6,744 nucleotides of DNA. Origin: Solobacterium sp. UBA636. Lineage in GTDB: Bacteria; Bacillota_I; Bacilli_A; Erysipelotrichales; Erysipelotrichaceae. Each line of letters starts with the position of its first letter. Position 1 is the first letter of the stretch. The DNA lies in NCBI GenBank assembly GCA_002299675.1, contig DBOW01000106.1, positions 363 to 7,106 on the forward strand, read 5' to 3'. Shown piece after piece: positions 1 through 5,298 of this stretch. Position numbers and translations under genes: made by a program. The notes under the pieces are model-generated. The model ran no database searches. It was not told the DNA's origin and saw nothing but the letters and a program-made list of their open reading frames with translations.

Positions 1-224
1 TCAGCCTTAGCTTCTTCTTCGGTTTTAATGTAGCCAATCTCTTCAAGCATGCCGGCGATATTCTCGGAATCTCTTTCATTTGCCTGGCAGCCATGAGTCT
101 TAATGAGATAGTATTTGCCCTCTCCAATATGAGAGTCTTCTTCTTTAACGGTATAGTTTCTTCTGTTAACTTGATTTTTTGAGCGTTTACGCGCATCGTT
201 TAAATTTGGTAATCTGTATTGCAT
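1..224 (-). CDS. miaB: tRNA-2-methylthio-N6-dimethylallyladenosine synthase MiaB, N-terminal part (3' end outside window)
   Basis: Only the first 74 codons are present; the gene runs off the low-coordinate edge. MiaB is a radical-SAM enzyme that adds a methylthio group to i6A37 in tRNAs reading UNN codons, using two iron-sulfur clusters. After a basic, probably disordered stretch of about 30 residues comes the start of the N-terminal methylthiotransferase domain: KYYLIKTHGCQANERDSE (residues 37-54) matches the family's KTYGCQMNEHDSE block, with Cys46 the expected first ligand of the auxiliary cluster. The radical-SAM CxxxCxxC and TRAM regions lie outside the window. The ATG at 224 has no Shine-Dalgarno sequence; it follows a TATAAT box by exactly 7 bases, so it may be leaderless. 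No in-frame ATG, GTG or TTG lies between it and the conserved block. The closely related MtaB is possible, but the GCQxNExDSE form fits MiaB best. Confidence 0.9.
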   Translation of the reverse strand, partial: MQYRLPNLNDARKRSKNQVNRRNYTVKEEDSHIGEGKYYLIKTHGCQANERDSENIAGMLEEIGYIKTEEEAKA

Positions 225-231
225 AATAACT

Positions 232-237
232 ATTATA
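232..237 (-). promoter_or_regulatory. Candidate -10 box of miaB
   Basis: A perfect TATAAT (237 to 232) lies between the ferredoxin terminator U-tract, ending at 241, and the miaB ATG at 224. TG directly precedes it, one base closer than a classical extended -10. No convincing TTGACA exists 15-18 bases upstream, where the sequence is the terminator hairpin itself. The 7-base gap (AGTTATT) puts the expected transcription start at or next to the A of the start codon. The box is certain as sequence; its use is inferred. Confidence 0.55.
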
Positions 238-240
238 CAT

Positions 241-266
241 AAAAAAACCAGGATTTAGCTCCTGGT
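241..266 (-). terminator. Rho-independent terminator after the ferredoxin gene
   Basis: Reading the minus strand, a 7-bp stem (ACCAGGA at 266-260, TCCTGGT at 253-247) closes a 6-base loop and runs directly into a seven-T tract. It starts 17 bases after the ferredoxin stop and would end that transcript. The -10 box of miaB begins 3 bases past the T-tract. Confidence 0.9.
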
Positions 267-283
267 CATTTAACAAGCTTGAT

Positions 284-460
284 TTATTTCTGAGAAATTG
301 CTTCAACTGGGCAAGTACCAATACATGCACAGCAGTCGATACAAGTATCTTCATTGCATTCAGACTTGCCATCAGCATTTAAAGCTAATGATTCAGTTGG
401 ACATACACCAACACAAGCACCACAACCGATACAAGTATCCTGATCTACTTTAACAGGCAT
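284..460 (-). CDS. 2[4Fe-4S] clostridial-type ferredoxin, 58 aa
   Basis: A small acidic cytoplasmic electron carrier, typically serving oxidoreductases of anaerobic metabolism such as pyruvate:ferredoxin oxidoreductase or hydrogenase. Two CxxCxxCxxxCP motifs are complete: Cys10, 13, 16, 20 followed by Pro21, and Cys40, 43, 46, 50 followed by Pro51. Each proline-terminated cysteine normally belongs to the opposite cluster. The length is close to the roughly 55 residues of classical clostridial ferredoxins. The second motif reads CIDCCAC, with Cys44 where glycine is usual, and there is a further Cys35. The start is the ATG at 460, 9 bases after a strong AAGGAGG. A longer reading frame from 502 lacks its own ribosome site and would add a 14-residue tail not seen in the family. 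The gene has its own promoter and terminator, so it is probably monocistronic, with possible read-through from the transporter upstream. Confidence 0.95.
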   Translation of the reverse strand: MPVKVDQDTCIGCGACVGVCPTESLALNADGKSECNEDTCIDCCACIGTCPVEAISQK

Positions 461-469
461 TCTTATCTT

Positions 470-476
470 CCTCCTT
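470..476 (-). promoter_or_regulatory. Ribosome binding site that fixes the ferredoxin start
   Basis: AAGGAGG (476 to 470) is near-perfectly complementary to the 16S 3' end and sits 9 bases before the ATG at 460. It argues against the longer frame starting at 502. Confidence 0.9.
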
Positions 477-490
477 ATTTTACAGAAATT

Positions 491-519
491 ATTATAGCAC
501 AATTAGAGTTCTTCATCAC
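491..519 (-). promoter_or_regulatory. Ferredoxin promoter with extended -10
   Basis: TGCTATAAT (499 to 491) is a perfect extended -10 element. A weak -35 match, GTGATG (519 to 514), lies 17 bases upstream inside the last codons of the transporter gene. The expected transcription start near 484 leaves a leader of about 24 bases carrying the AAGGAGG site. Confidence 0.75.
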
Positions 520-1633
520 CTTCTAGGCGCTTATTCACAAAATCTCTTAACAGTGTATAGATTACTGAGAATACCGGAACACCCAGTATCATACCAGCGA
601 CGCCAAAGTAGGCACCACCCACAATAATCGCAAACATAATCCAGAGGCTCGATAAACCGACTGAATCGCCAATGATTCTTGGACCAATGATATTTCCATC
701 AACCTGCTGCAGTACCAGGATGAATACCGCAAAGATTAATGCCTGCAAAGGAGAAATGATTAATAAAATAAAGATTGAAGGAACCGCACCAATGAACGGA
801 CCAAAGAAAGGAATAATATTGGTTAAACCGATAATAACCGCAACAAGCAGTGAATATTCCATTCTGAATAAGGCCATAAAGATAAAACAGATAATACCGA
901 TGATTAATGAATCCAGCAGTTTTCCCTCAAAGAACTTATAGAGATTAAAAACCATAAGAGTACATACACGCTTAATAAAGGCATAAACATCATGCGGAAG
1001 AATAGCTCTTGATGTCCGTTTAACAATATTCAGAAGATGTTCCCTGTCCATCAGCACATACAGGGCTACAATAAAGCCAATAATAAAATTAAGCACATTG
1101 GAAAGTGTTGACATGGCTGTTGAAATAATTGCCGGCAGCTGGGTCTGCAGAGCCTTTAAAACAGTTGACAGAAAGTCAGTCGCATAGGCATATGCTTCAT
1201 CAAAAATATCACCACTTATATTAAACTTTTCCTCAAGTTCCAGCAGCCACTCAGGTGCCTTGTTGGCAAAAGATATTATCTGGGTATATAAGGACGCAAG
1301 AGAAGATATCAGCTGAGGGACAATCAGCATGATAATCAGTACAATCACCAGCATCAATATTATTATTGAAATAAAAGTTGACATCATCCTCTTAGTCTTA
1401 AAGGTCATCTTTTCCGGCAGCAGTTTTTCAATGTGGTCAGCCAGACGGCACAGTATAAAGGCAAAGATGAGACCCCAGATAAAAGGAGCCAGAACATTCA
1501 TAAGTTCTTTAAAGAAATCGGTGACAATAGAAAAATTCTGAAAAAGATATATCGCAAAGACAACGATAATTCCAGATACAGAATAGGTAAATATTTTTTT
1601 GATTATTTCTTTATTCTTAAACAGTTCTCTCAT
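503..1633 (-). CDS. AI-2E family (PerM/YdbI-like, former UPF0118) membrane transporter, 376 aa
   Basis: A polytopic inner-membrane protein of the AI-2E/PerM family. Members have been linked to autoinducer-2 export or, in Bacillus relatives, Na+/H+ exchange; the substrate here cannot be told from sequence. Hydrophobic segments lie at about residues 15-32, 45-64, 86-110, 167-196, 240-257, 259-275, 278-307 and 328-362, with an amphipathic soluble stretch at about 111-166 between the N- and C-terminal membrane groups, as is usual. Family blocks are clear: NIIPFFGPFIGAVPS at 272-286, and the long conserved stretch from QQVDGNIIGPRIIG (309-322) to the glycine-rich GGAYFGVAGMILGVPV (339-354). The length of about 350-380 is normal. 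The ATG at 1633 is the first residue of the frame, and no Shine-Dalgarno precedes it: the upstream bases are an extended -10 box and a 7-base gap. No terminator separates it from the ferredoxin gene, so its transcript may end at the ferredoxin terminator. Confidence 0.92.
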   Translation of the reverse strand: MRELFKNKEIIKKIFTYSVSGIIVVFAIYLFQNFSIVTDFFKELMNVLAPFIWGLIFAFILCRLADHIEKLLPEKMTFKTKRMMSTFISIIILMLVIVLIIMLIVPQLISSLASLYTQIISFANKAPEWLLELEEKFNISGDIFDEAYAYATDFLSTVLKALQTQLPAIISTAMSTLSNVLNFIIGFIVALYVLMDREHLLNIVKRTSRAILPHDVYAFIKRVCTLMVFNLYKFFEGKLLDSLIIGIICFIFMALFRMEYSLLVAVIIGLTNIIPFFGPFIGAVPSIFILLIISPLQALIFAVFILVLQQVDGNIIGPRIIGDSVGLSSLWIMFAIIVGGAYFGVAGMILGVPVFSVIYTLLRDFVNKRLEGDEEL

Positions 1634-1640
1634 ATAAATA

Positions 1641-1649
1641 ATTGTAGCA
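1641..1649 (-). promoter_or_regulatory. Extended -10 promoter of the AI-2E transporter
   Basis: TGCTACAAT (1649 to 1641) is an extended -10 with a 5/6 hexamer. It starts just after the T-rich tail of the upstream terminator. There is no recognisable -35, which an extended -10 can dispense with. The gap to the ATG at 1633 is 7 bases (TATTTAT), so transcription probably starts at or next to the start codon. Confidence 0.65.
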
Positions 1650-1650
1650 T

Positions 1651-1678
1651 AAAAGAAAACAGCATATTTCAGCTGTTT
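1651..1678 (-). terminator. Rho-independent terminator after the ileS/54-aa gene unit
   Basis: On the minus strand a 7-bp stem (AAACAGC at 1678-1672, GCTGTTT at 1663-1657) encloses an 8-base loop and is followed by a T-rich tail (TCTTTT). It starts 5 bases after the stop of the 54-residue gene. The stem is AU-rich, so termination may be partial. Confidence 0.75.
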
Positions 1679-1682
1679 ATCT

Positions 1683-1847
1683 TCAATTTATAGAGTCATC
1701 GAACAGATCTTCACGTATCTGTAAAAATCCCTGGTCTCTTTCCCCATTCATATAATCATCAGAAATAAGTTCCAGGCTTAAAAGAAATGATAGAATTCTC
1801 TCATCTTTAATGTTTTCAGTCCTTATCTTCTCTTTATTTGTGTTCAT
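1683..1847 (-). CDS. Unrecognised small protein, 54 aa, downstream of ileS
   Basis: A complete frame from ATG 1847 to TGA 1683, 23 bases after the ileS stop and 5 bases before a terminator. The protein begins MNTNKEKIRTENIKDERILS, then FLLSLELISDDYMNGERDQG, and ends in an acidic tail (REDLFDDSIN). It is highly charged with no cysteine and no signal peptide; a short hydrophobic helix-like run (ILSFLLSLELI, 18-28) is too short and mixed for a clear membrane span. I do not recognise the family. Support for a real gene is positional: it fills the space between ileS and the terminator exactly and uses ordinary codons. Against it, there is no good ribosome site (only AGAAAG touching the ATG), so translation may depend on ribosomes leaving ileS. 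A weak TAAAAT lies 9 bases before the ATG, which is not enough to claim a promoter. As part of the ileS transcript it would be under T-box control. Confidence 0.6.
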   Translation of the reverse strand: MNTNKEKIRTENIKDERILSFLLSLELISDDYMNGERDQGFLQIREDLFDDSIN

Positions 1848-1870
1848 CTTTCTGATATTTTATCGTTAAT

Positions 1871-4615
1871 TTAAAGTTTTAAAACCTTAACACAGCGCTC
1901 ACACAGACAGTCTTCACGCTTAGAATCAGTAATGTTCCAGCAGCGAGGACATACAACACCTTCGGCCTTTACAATCTTTACTTCTGCATTCAGGTATTTA
2001 GTCAGTTCTTCATCTGTAAATGTTACCTTGGAAACCTTGAGCCACTGATGAACATTTGTTCCAAAAGCCCAGGTTAACAGGTTCTTATCTTCTTCGCTTA
2101 AGTGAAGTACTACTTCAGCTTCAAGCGGCTTGTCAATTACCTTAGAGGCAACTGCTTCTTCTCTGGCTTTGAAGATATCATCTTTAATCAGATGAATTCT
2201 TTCAAAGTTCTTCATGAGCTCTTCAGAGTCTTCATACTTCTTAACATCAGGGAAATGAGTATAGTGAACAGATGTTTCTTCACCTGAATCAAATACCTTC
2301 CAGGCCTCATGAGTTGTATATGGCAGAATTGGGCACCATAGCTTTAATAAGGCATCCAGAGTATGATAGAGCACGGTCTGAACATTTCTTCTTCTTGGAT
2401 CATCTTTTTCATCGCACATCAGGATATCCTTGGAGAAATCAAAGTAATAAGAAGAGAGATCATTTGTCATGAAGTTGGTTAAAGTGCTTGATACGGCAAT
2501 ATAGTTATATTCTTCATAAAGTTCTCTAACCTTCTTAACCACATCATTAAGTCTGTTCATCATATATCTGTCAAGCGGTTCAAGCTCAGCATATGGCTTT
2601 AAGTCAGACTTGTCAAAATCTTTCTTGTTGGTGTAGCCCAGCATGAAACGGATGGTATTTCTGATCTTTCTGTACTGTTCAGAAACCTGCTTCAGGTTAG
2701 AGTCACCAATTCTCATATCCTGTTTAAAGTCACTGGTAGCGGCCCAGAGTCTTAGAATATCAGCACCGTATTTATTGATAATGTCAATTGGATTTACGAC
2801 ATTGCCCACTGACTTGTGCATGGCCTCTCCCTTAGAGTCGCAAACGTAGCCATGGCTTAATACTGCCTTATATGGAGCGGTACCATTGGTGGCAACTGAA
2901 ACAATTAATGAAGAGTTGAACCAGCCACGGTACTGGTCAGAACCTTCAAAATAAAGGTCACAAGGATAGTCATAGCCTCTGGCAATCAGTTCATTCCATG
3001 AAGAACCGGAATCAAACCAGACATCCATGATATCTTTTTCCTTGGTATATAAGCCATTAGGAGATGCTGGATTTGTATATCCTTCAGGCAGCAGGTCTTT
3101 AGCTTCTTTTTCAAACCAGACATTTGAACCATATTCTTCAAACAGATCGGCAATATGGTTAAATACCGCTTCATCGATAATTGGCTTCTTGTCTTCGGTG
3201 TAAATAATAGGAATTGGAACACCCCAGAGTCTCTGTCTTGAGATACACCAGTCTTTACGTGACTGAATCATATTGGTAAGTCTTACTTCACCAAAGCTAT
3301 TGAGCCATTTTACATCTTTAATAGCCTTTAATAGTTCTGGTTTAATCTTGTCAATTGAGGCAAACCACTGAACGGTTGATCTGAAGATTACTGGTTTCTT
3401 TAAACGGTCATCATGTGGATATGAGTGGGTAATCTTTTCCTTGCCCATCAAAGCTCCACAGGCTGCAAGCTTCTTAATTACCGCAACATTGGCGCTGTTT
3501 TCATCTTCACCAAGTACAAACTTTCCTTCCAGATCTGGTCCAACTTCAGCTGTCAGACAGCCCTTGTCATCAAGTGGTGAGAATGGTTCAATGCCATACT
3601 TTTTACCTACCAGGAAGTCATCGGTACCAAGTCCTGGAGCTGTATGTACACAACCTGTACCATCTTCATCCGATACATGGCTTCCAAGAATTACCAGTGA
3701 TGGTCTTTCTGGATAGAATGGATGCTTAACAGTGGCATATTCCAGTTCCTTACCCTTGAATGTTTTAACAACACCCTGATTGGTTAAACCAAATTTAGCC
3801 AGAAGTTCATCAATCTTTGATTCAAGGAAAATAAGTTTACCCTTTTCAGTCTGTACTACCGCATATGTAAAGGCTTCATTCAGACAGACTGCCAGATTTG
3901 ATGGAATAGTCCATGGAGTAGTGGTCCAGATAATAAATCTCTCATCGCCATCAAGCACACCCTTACCATCTAAAACATCAAAGGCTACATAGATAGAAGT
4001 ATCCTTTTTGTCAAAATAAACAATTTCTGAATCCGCAATAGCTGTTTCCTGATATGGCGACCAGTAGATTGGCTTTAAGCCCTGGAAAATCATACCTGAA
4101 GTTGCCATCTTGGCAAATGATCTGACCTGTCTGGCCTCAAATTCCTTGTTTAATGTGATATATGGATGTTCATAATCTGCCACTTCACCAAGTCTTTTCT
4201 CGGTAGCCATCTGGGTTGCGATCTGGCCTCTGGCATATTCTTCACATTTCTTTCTGAATTCCTCTGGCGATACCTCTTTACGATTAACACCAAGTTTCTG
4301 AATCGCATTTTCAATTGGCAGTCCATGAGTATCCCAGCCTGGGAAGAATGGTGTATAGTAGCCCTCCATGGCATGAGATCTGACAATAATATCCTTAATG
4401 ATACGGTTCATTGCCGTACCGGCATGCAGGTTGCCATTGGCATATGGTGGACCATCATGCAACACAAAAGGCTTATGATCCCTGTTCTTTTCCAGAATCT
4501 TGTGATAGTGGTCATCCTTTTCCCATTCTTCAAGGATGCCTGGTTCTTTAACTGCCAGATTACCACGCATTTCAAACGCGGTATCAAGCATCTGTAAACT
4601 GTCTTTATAGTCCAT
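1871..4615 (-). CDS. ileS: Isoleucyl-tRNA synthetase, 914 aa
   Basis: A class Ia aminoacyl-tRNA synthetase that charges tRNA-Ile and hydrolyses misactivated valine. The length matches the bacterial family. Blocks in order: GPPYANGNLHAGT (55-67), holding the HIGH-equivalent His64-Ala65-Gly66-Thr67; PGWDTHGLPIE (92-102); the CP1 editing domain, about 200-410, with WTTTPWTIPSN (230-240) and GTGCVHTAPGLGTDDF (319-334), keeping the editing histidine and the DD pair; WCISRQRLWGVPIP (456-469); DVWFDSGSSW (531-540); DQYRGWFNSSL (560-570); and the KMSKS-equivalent Ala598-Met-His-Lys-Ser602. The anticodon-binding domain spans about 640-830. A C-terminal zinc finger has Cys889, Cys892, Cys905 and Cys908, with an extra Cys903. 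The ATG at 4615 lies 5 bases after AAGGAG (4626-4621). Expression is controlled by the T-box directly upstream. The departures are HAGT for HIGH and AMHKS for KMSKS; all else looks functional. Confidence 0.98.
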   Translation of the reverse strand: MDYKDSLQMLDTAFEMRGNLAVKEPGILEEWEKDDHYHKILEKNRDHKPFVLHDGPPYANGNLHAGTAMNRIIKDIIVRSHAMEGYYTPFFPGWDTHGLPIENAIQKLGVNRKEVSPEEFRKKCEEYARGQIATQMATEKRLGEVADYEHPYITLNKEFEARQVRSFAKMATSGMIFQGLKPIYWSPYQETAIADSEIVYFDKKDTSIYVAFDVLDGKGVLDGDERFIIWTTTPWTIPSNLAVCLNEAFTYAVVQTEKGKLIFLESKIDELLAKFGLTNQGVVKTFKGKELEYATVKHPFYPERPSLVILGSHVSDEDGTGCVHTAPGLGTDDFLVGKKYGIEPFSPLDDKGCLTAEVGPDLEGKFVLGEDENSANVAVIKKLAACGALMGKEKITHSYPHDDRLKKPVIFRSTVQWFASIDKIKPELLKAIKDVKWLNSFGEVRLTNMIQSRKDWCISRQRLWGVPIPIIYTEDKKPIIDEAVFNHIADLFEEYGSNVWFEKEAKDLLPEGYTNPASPNGLYTKEKDIMDVWFDSGSSWNELIARGYDYPCDLYFEGSDQYRGWFNSSLIVSVATNGTAPYKAVLSHGYVCDSKGEAMHKSVGNVVNPIDIINKYGADILRLWAATSDFKQDMRIGDSNLKQVSEQYRKIRNTIRFMLGYTNKKDFDKSDLKPYAELEPLDRYMMNRLNDVVKKVRELYEEYNYIAVSSTLTNFMTNDLSSYYFDFSKDILMCDEKDDPRRRNVQTVLYHTLDALLKLWCPILPYTTHEAWKVFDSGEETSVHYTHFPDVKKYEDSEELMKNFERIHLIKDDIFKAREEAVASKVIDKPLEAEVVLHLSEEDKNLLTWAFGTNVHQWLKVSKVTFTDEELTKYLNAEVKIVKAEGVVCPRCWNITDSKREDCLCERCVKVLKL

Positions 4616-4630
4616 ACTTTCTCCTTATAA

Positions 4631-4679
4631 ATAAAATAAAAGGTGCTACCAAAAGGGCGCAGTAAGCGCGGTACCACCT
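4631..4679 (-). terminator. T-box leader terminator (alternative to the antiterminator)
   Basis: The 5' arm AGGTGGTACCGCGC (4679-4666) overlaps the T-box motif and pairs across the TTACT loop (4665-4661) with the 3' arm at 4660-4641 (GCGC, then GGTAGCACCT), with one mismatch and a bulged CCTTTT. A T-rich run (TTTATTTTAT) follows. Forming this hairpin would stop transcription before the ileS ribosome site when tRNA-Ile is charged. Confidence 0.88.
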
Positions 4680-4833
4680 TAATTTCTAACTTAAACTCTT
4701 AACGCGAGTAACGATGATTTCTACCTATCGAAATCATGGCTCATAAGTGATACCCTGTATCCTTCCCTGTTTACTTGCACCATACGTAAACTCTCTATAA
4801 GTTTCAGACACAGGACCTGTCTTAATCATTGCC
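4641..4833 (-). ncRNA. Isoleucine-specific T-box riboswitch leader of ileS
   Basis: A cis-acting RNA that senses uncharged tRNA-Ile. I could fold Stem I by eye on the minus strand: base helix GGC (4833-4831) with GCC (4740-4738); an AATGA/TGAG region resembling the GA/K-turn motif; TAAG (4824-4821) with CTTA (4747-4744); the specifier loop; CCTGTGTC (4814-4807) with GATACAGG (4761-4754); an AGAGAG internal bulge; and apical helix GTTTAC (4791-4786) with GTAAAC (4774-4769). The 3' side of the specifier loop reads GTATCA, giving specifier ATC (4751-4749), an isoleucine codon. Stem III is ATGATTTC (4737-4730) with GAAATCAT (4721-4714). The T-box motif AAGGTGGTACCGCG (4680-4667) contains TGGT (4676-4673), which pairs with the ACCA end of tRNA-Ile carrying discriminator A. 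Uncharged tRNA stabilises the antiterminator, letting ileS be transcribed. No convincing dedicated promoter was seen, so the leader may be read from the sepF promoter. Confidence 0.95.
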
Positions 4834-4835
4834 TT

Positions 4836-5243
4836 TTAGTCAATTGAATCTGGAGCATTCAGATTTATTGAGCCACCAACCTGCAGGTTTTTAGGTGAAC
4901 ACAATATAACATTTTCTCCAATTTTCTTAATTGAGCCATCTACGCCAAATACCACTCCAGACAGGAAGTCGATAACTCTCTGACGGTATTCATTTGGCAT
5001 TCTGTGCAGATTGACACAGCAGGCTCTTTTCATCTTGATATGATGACCAATTTCTTCAGCTTCATCAAAATTTCGTGGTTCAAACAGCACAATATTTGTA
5101 CTGGCGGTAATATTTGAAACTGATGAATCCTTGGCCTGTTCATACTGGCTTAAAGCACTGGCTTCTTCTTTTGTGAGTTCCAGCTCTTCCTGTTCGTTTT
5201 CTTCAGGAAGAATAAAGTCTTTTAATTTATCAGTAATTCCCAC
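4836..5243 (-). CDS. sepF: Cell division protein SepF, 135 aa (GTG start)
   Basis: SepF bundles FtsZ filaments and tethers them to the membrane at the division site in Gram-positive bacteria that lack other anchors. The N-terminus, MGITDKLKDFIL, has the amphipathic helix form used for membrane binding. A charged, low-complexity linker (about 13-48) follows, then the DUF552 core from IVLFEPRNFDEAEEI (51-65) through VNLHRM (77-82), RVIDFLSGVVFGVDGSI (89-105) and NVILCSPKNLQVGGSI (111-126), ending in a short polar tail. The protein is slightly shorter than the roughly 150 residues of Bacillus SepF, mostly in the linker. The start is GTG 5243: AAGGAG lies 7 bases upstream, and homologues begin MGIMDKLK or similar. 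An in-frame ATG at 5261 would place that ribosome site inside the coding sequence. It has its own promoter, and ileS with its T-box leader follows directly. The usual neighbours ylmG, ylmH and divIVA are not found between it and ileS. Confidence 0.93.
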   Translation of the reverse strand: MGITDKLKDFILPEENEQEELELTKEEASALSQYEQAKDSSVSNITASTNIVLFEPRNFDEAEEIGHHIKMKRACCVNLHRMPNEYRQRVIDFLSGVVFGVDGSIKKIGENVILCSPKNLQVGGSINLNAPDSID

Positions 5244-5250
5244 GTGAATT

Positions 5251-5256
5251 CTCCTT
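5251..5256 (-). promoter_or_regulatory. Ribosome binding site that fixes the sepF GTG start
   Basis: AAGGAG (5256 to 5251) sits 7 bases before GTG 5243. It lies within codons 2-4 of the longer frame from ATG 5261, which would itself have no ribosome site (upstream bases ATTAGGTATTG only). Confidence 0.88.
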
Positions 5257-5270
5257 TTCAATACCTAATA

Positions 5271-5298
5271 ATTCTATCACAAATTAAATAGCCCACAA
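5271..5298 (-). promoter_or_regulatory. Candidate sepF promoter with extended -10
   Basis: TGATAGAAT (5279 to 5271) is an extended -10 with a 5/6 hexamer. A partial -35, TTGTGG (5298 to 5293), lies 16 bases upstream, over the last codons of the peptidase gene. The expected start near 5264 leaves a leader of about 20 bases that contains the AAGGAG site but excludes most of the ATG-initiated alternative frame. Confidence 0.6.

Noticed and set aside
461..502. 14-residue N-terminal extension of the ferredoxin (start at 502)
   Set aside because: It contains the promoter -10 and the AAGGAGG site of the real start at 460; classical ferredoxins begin at the MPVKV-like position.
672..941. Plus-strand open frame of 89 codons antisense to the AI-2E transporter
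   Set aside because: It is a low-complexity shadow of a conserved membrane protein's codons and shows no independent signals.
1632..1650. Six-codon upstream frame ATG-CTA-CAA-TTA-TTT-ATA-TGA whose stop overlaps the transporter ATG
   Set aside because: Its start lies inside the extended -10 box, upstream of the expected transcription start, with no ribosome site. Most likely chance.
1871..1890. Near-perfect 20-base inverted repeat (TTAAGGTTTT / AAAACTTTAA) at the 3' end of ileS
   Set aside because: It has no loop to speak of, no T-tract after it, and encodes the normal C-terminus of IleRS; a terminator here is not supported.
4166..4597. Plus-strand open frame of 143 codons antisense to ileS
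   Set aside because: It lies wholly within well-conserved ileS coding sequence, has no ribosome site or recognisable domain, and looks like a shadow frame.
4810..4821. Palindrome ACAGGTCCTGT as an operator or repressor site
   Set aside because: It lies inside T-box Stem I, where CCTGTGTC pairs with GATACAGG across the stem, so the RNA structure explains it.
4838..4843. TTGACT as the -35 of a dedicated T-box promoter
   Set aside because: No -10-like hexamer lies 16-18 bases downstream (ACAGGT region), and transcription would start inside Stem I, deleting its base.
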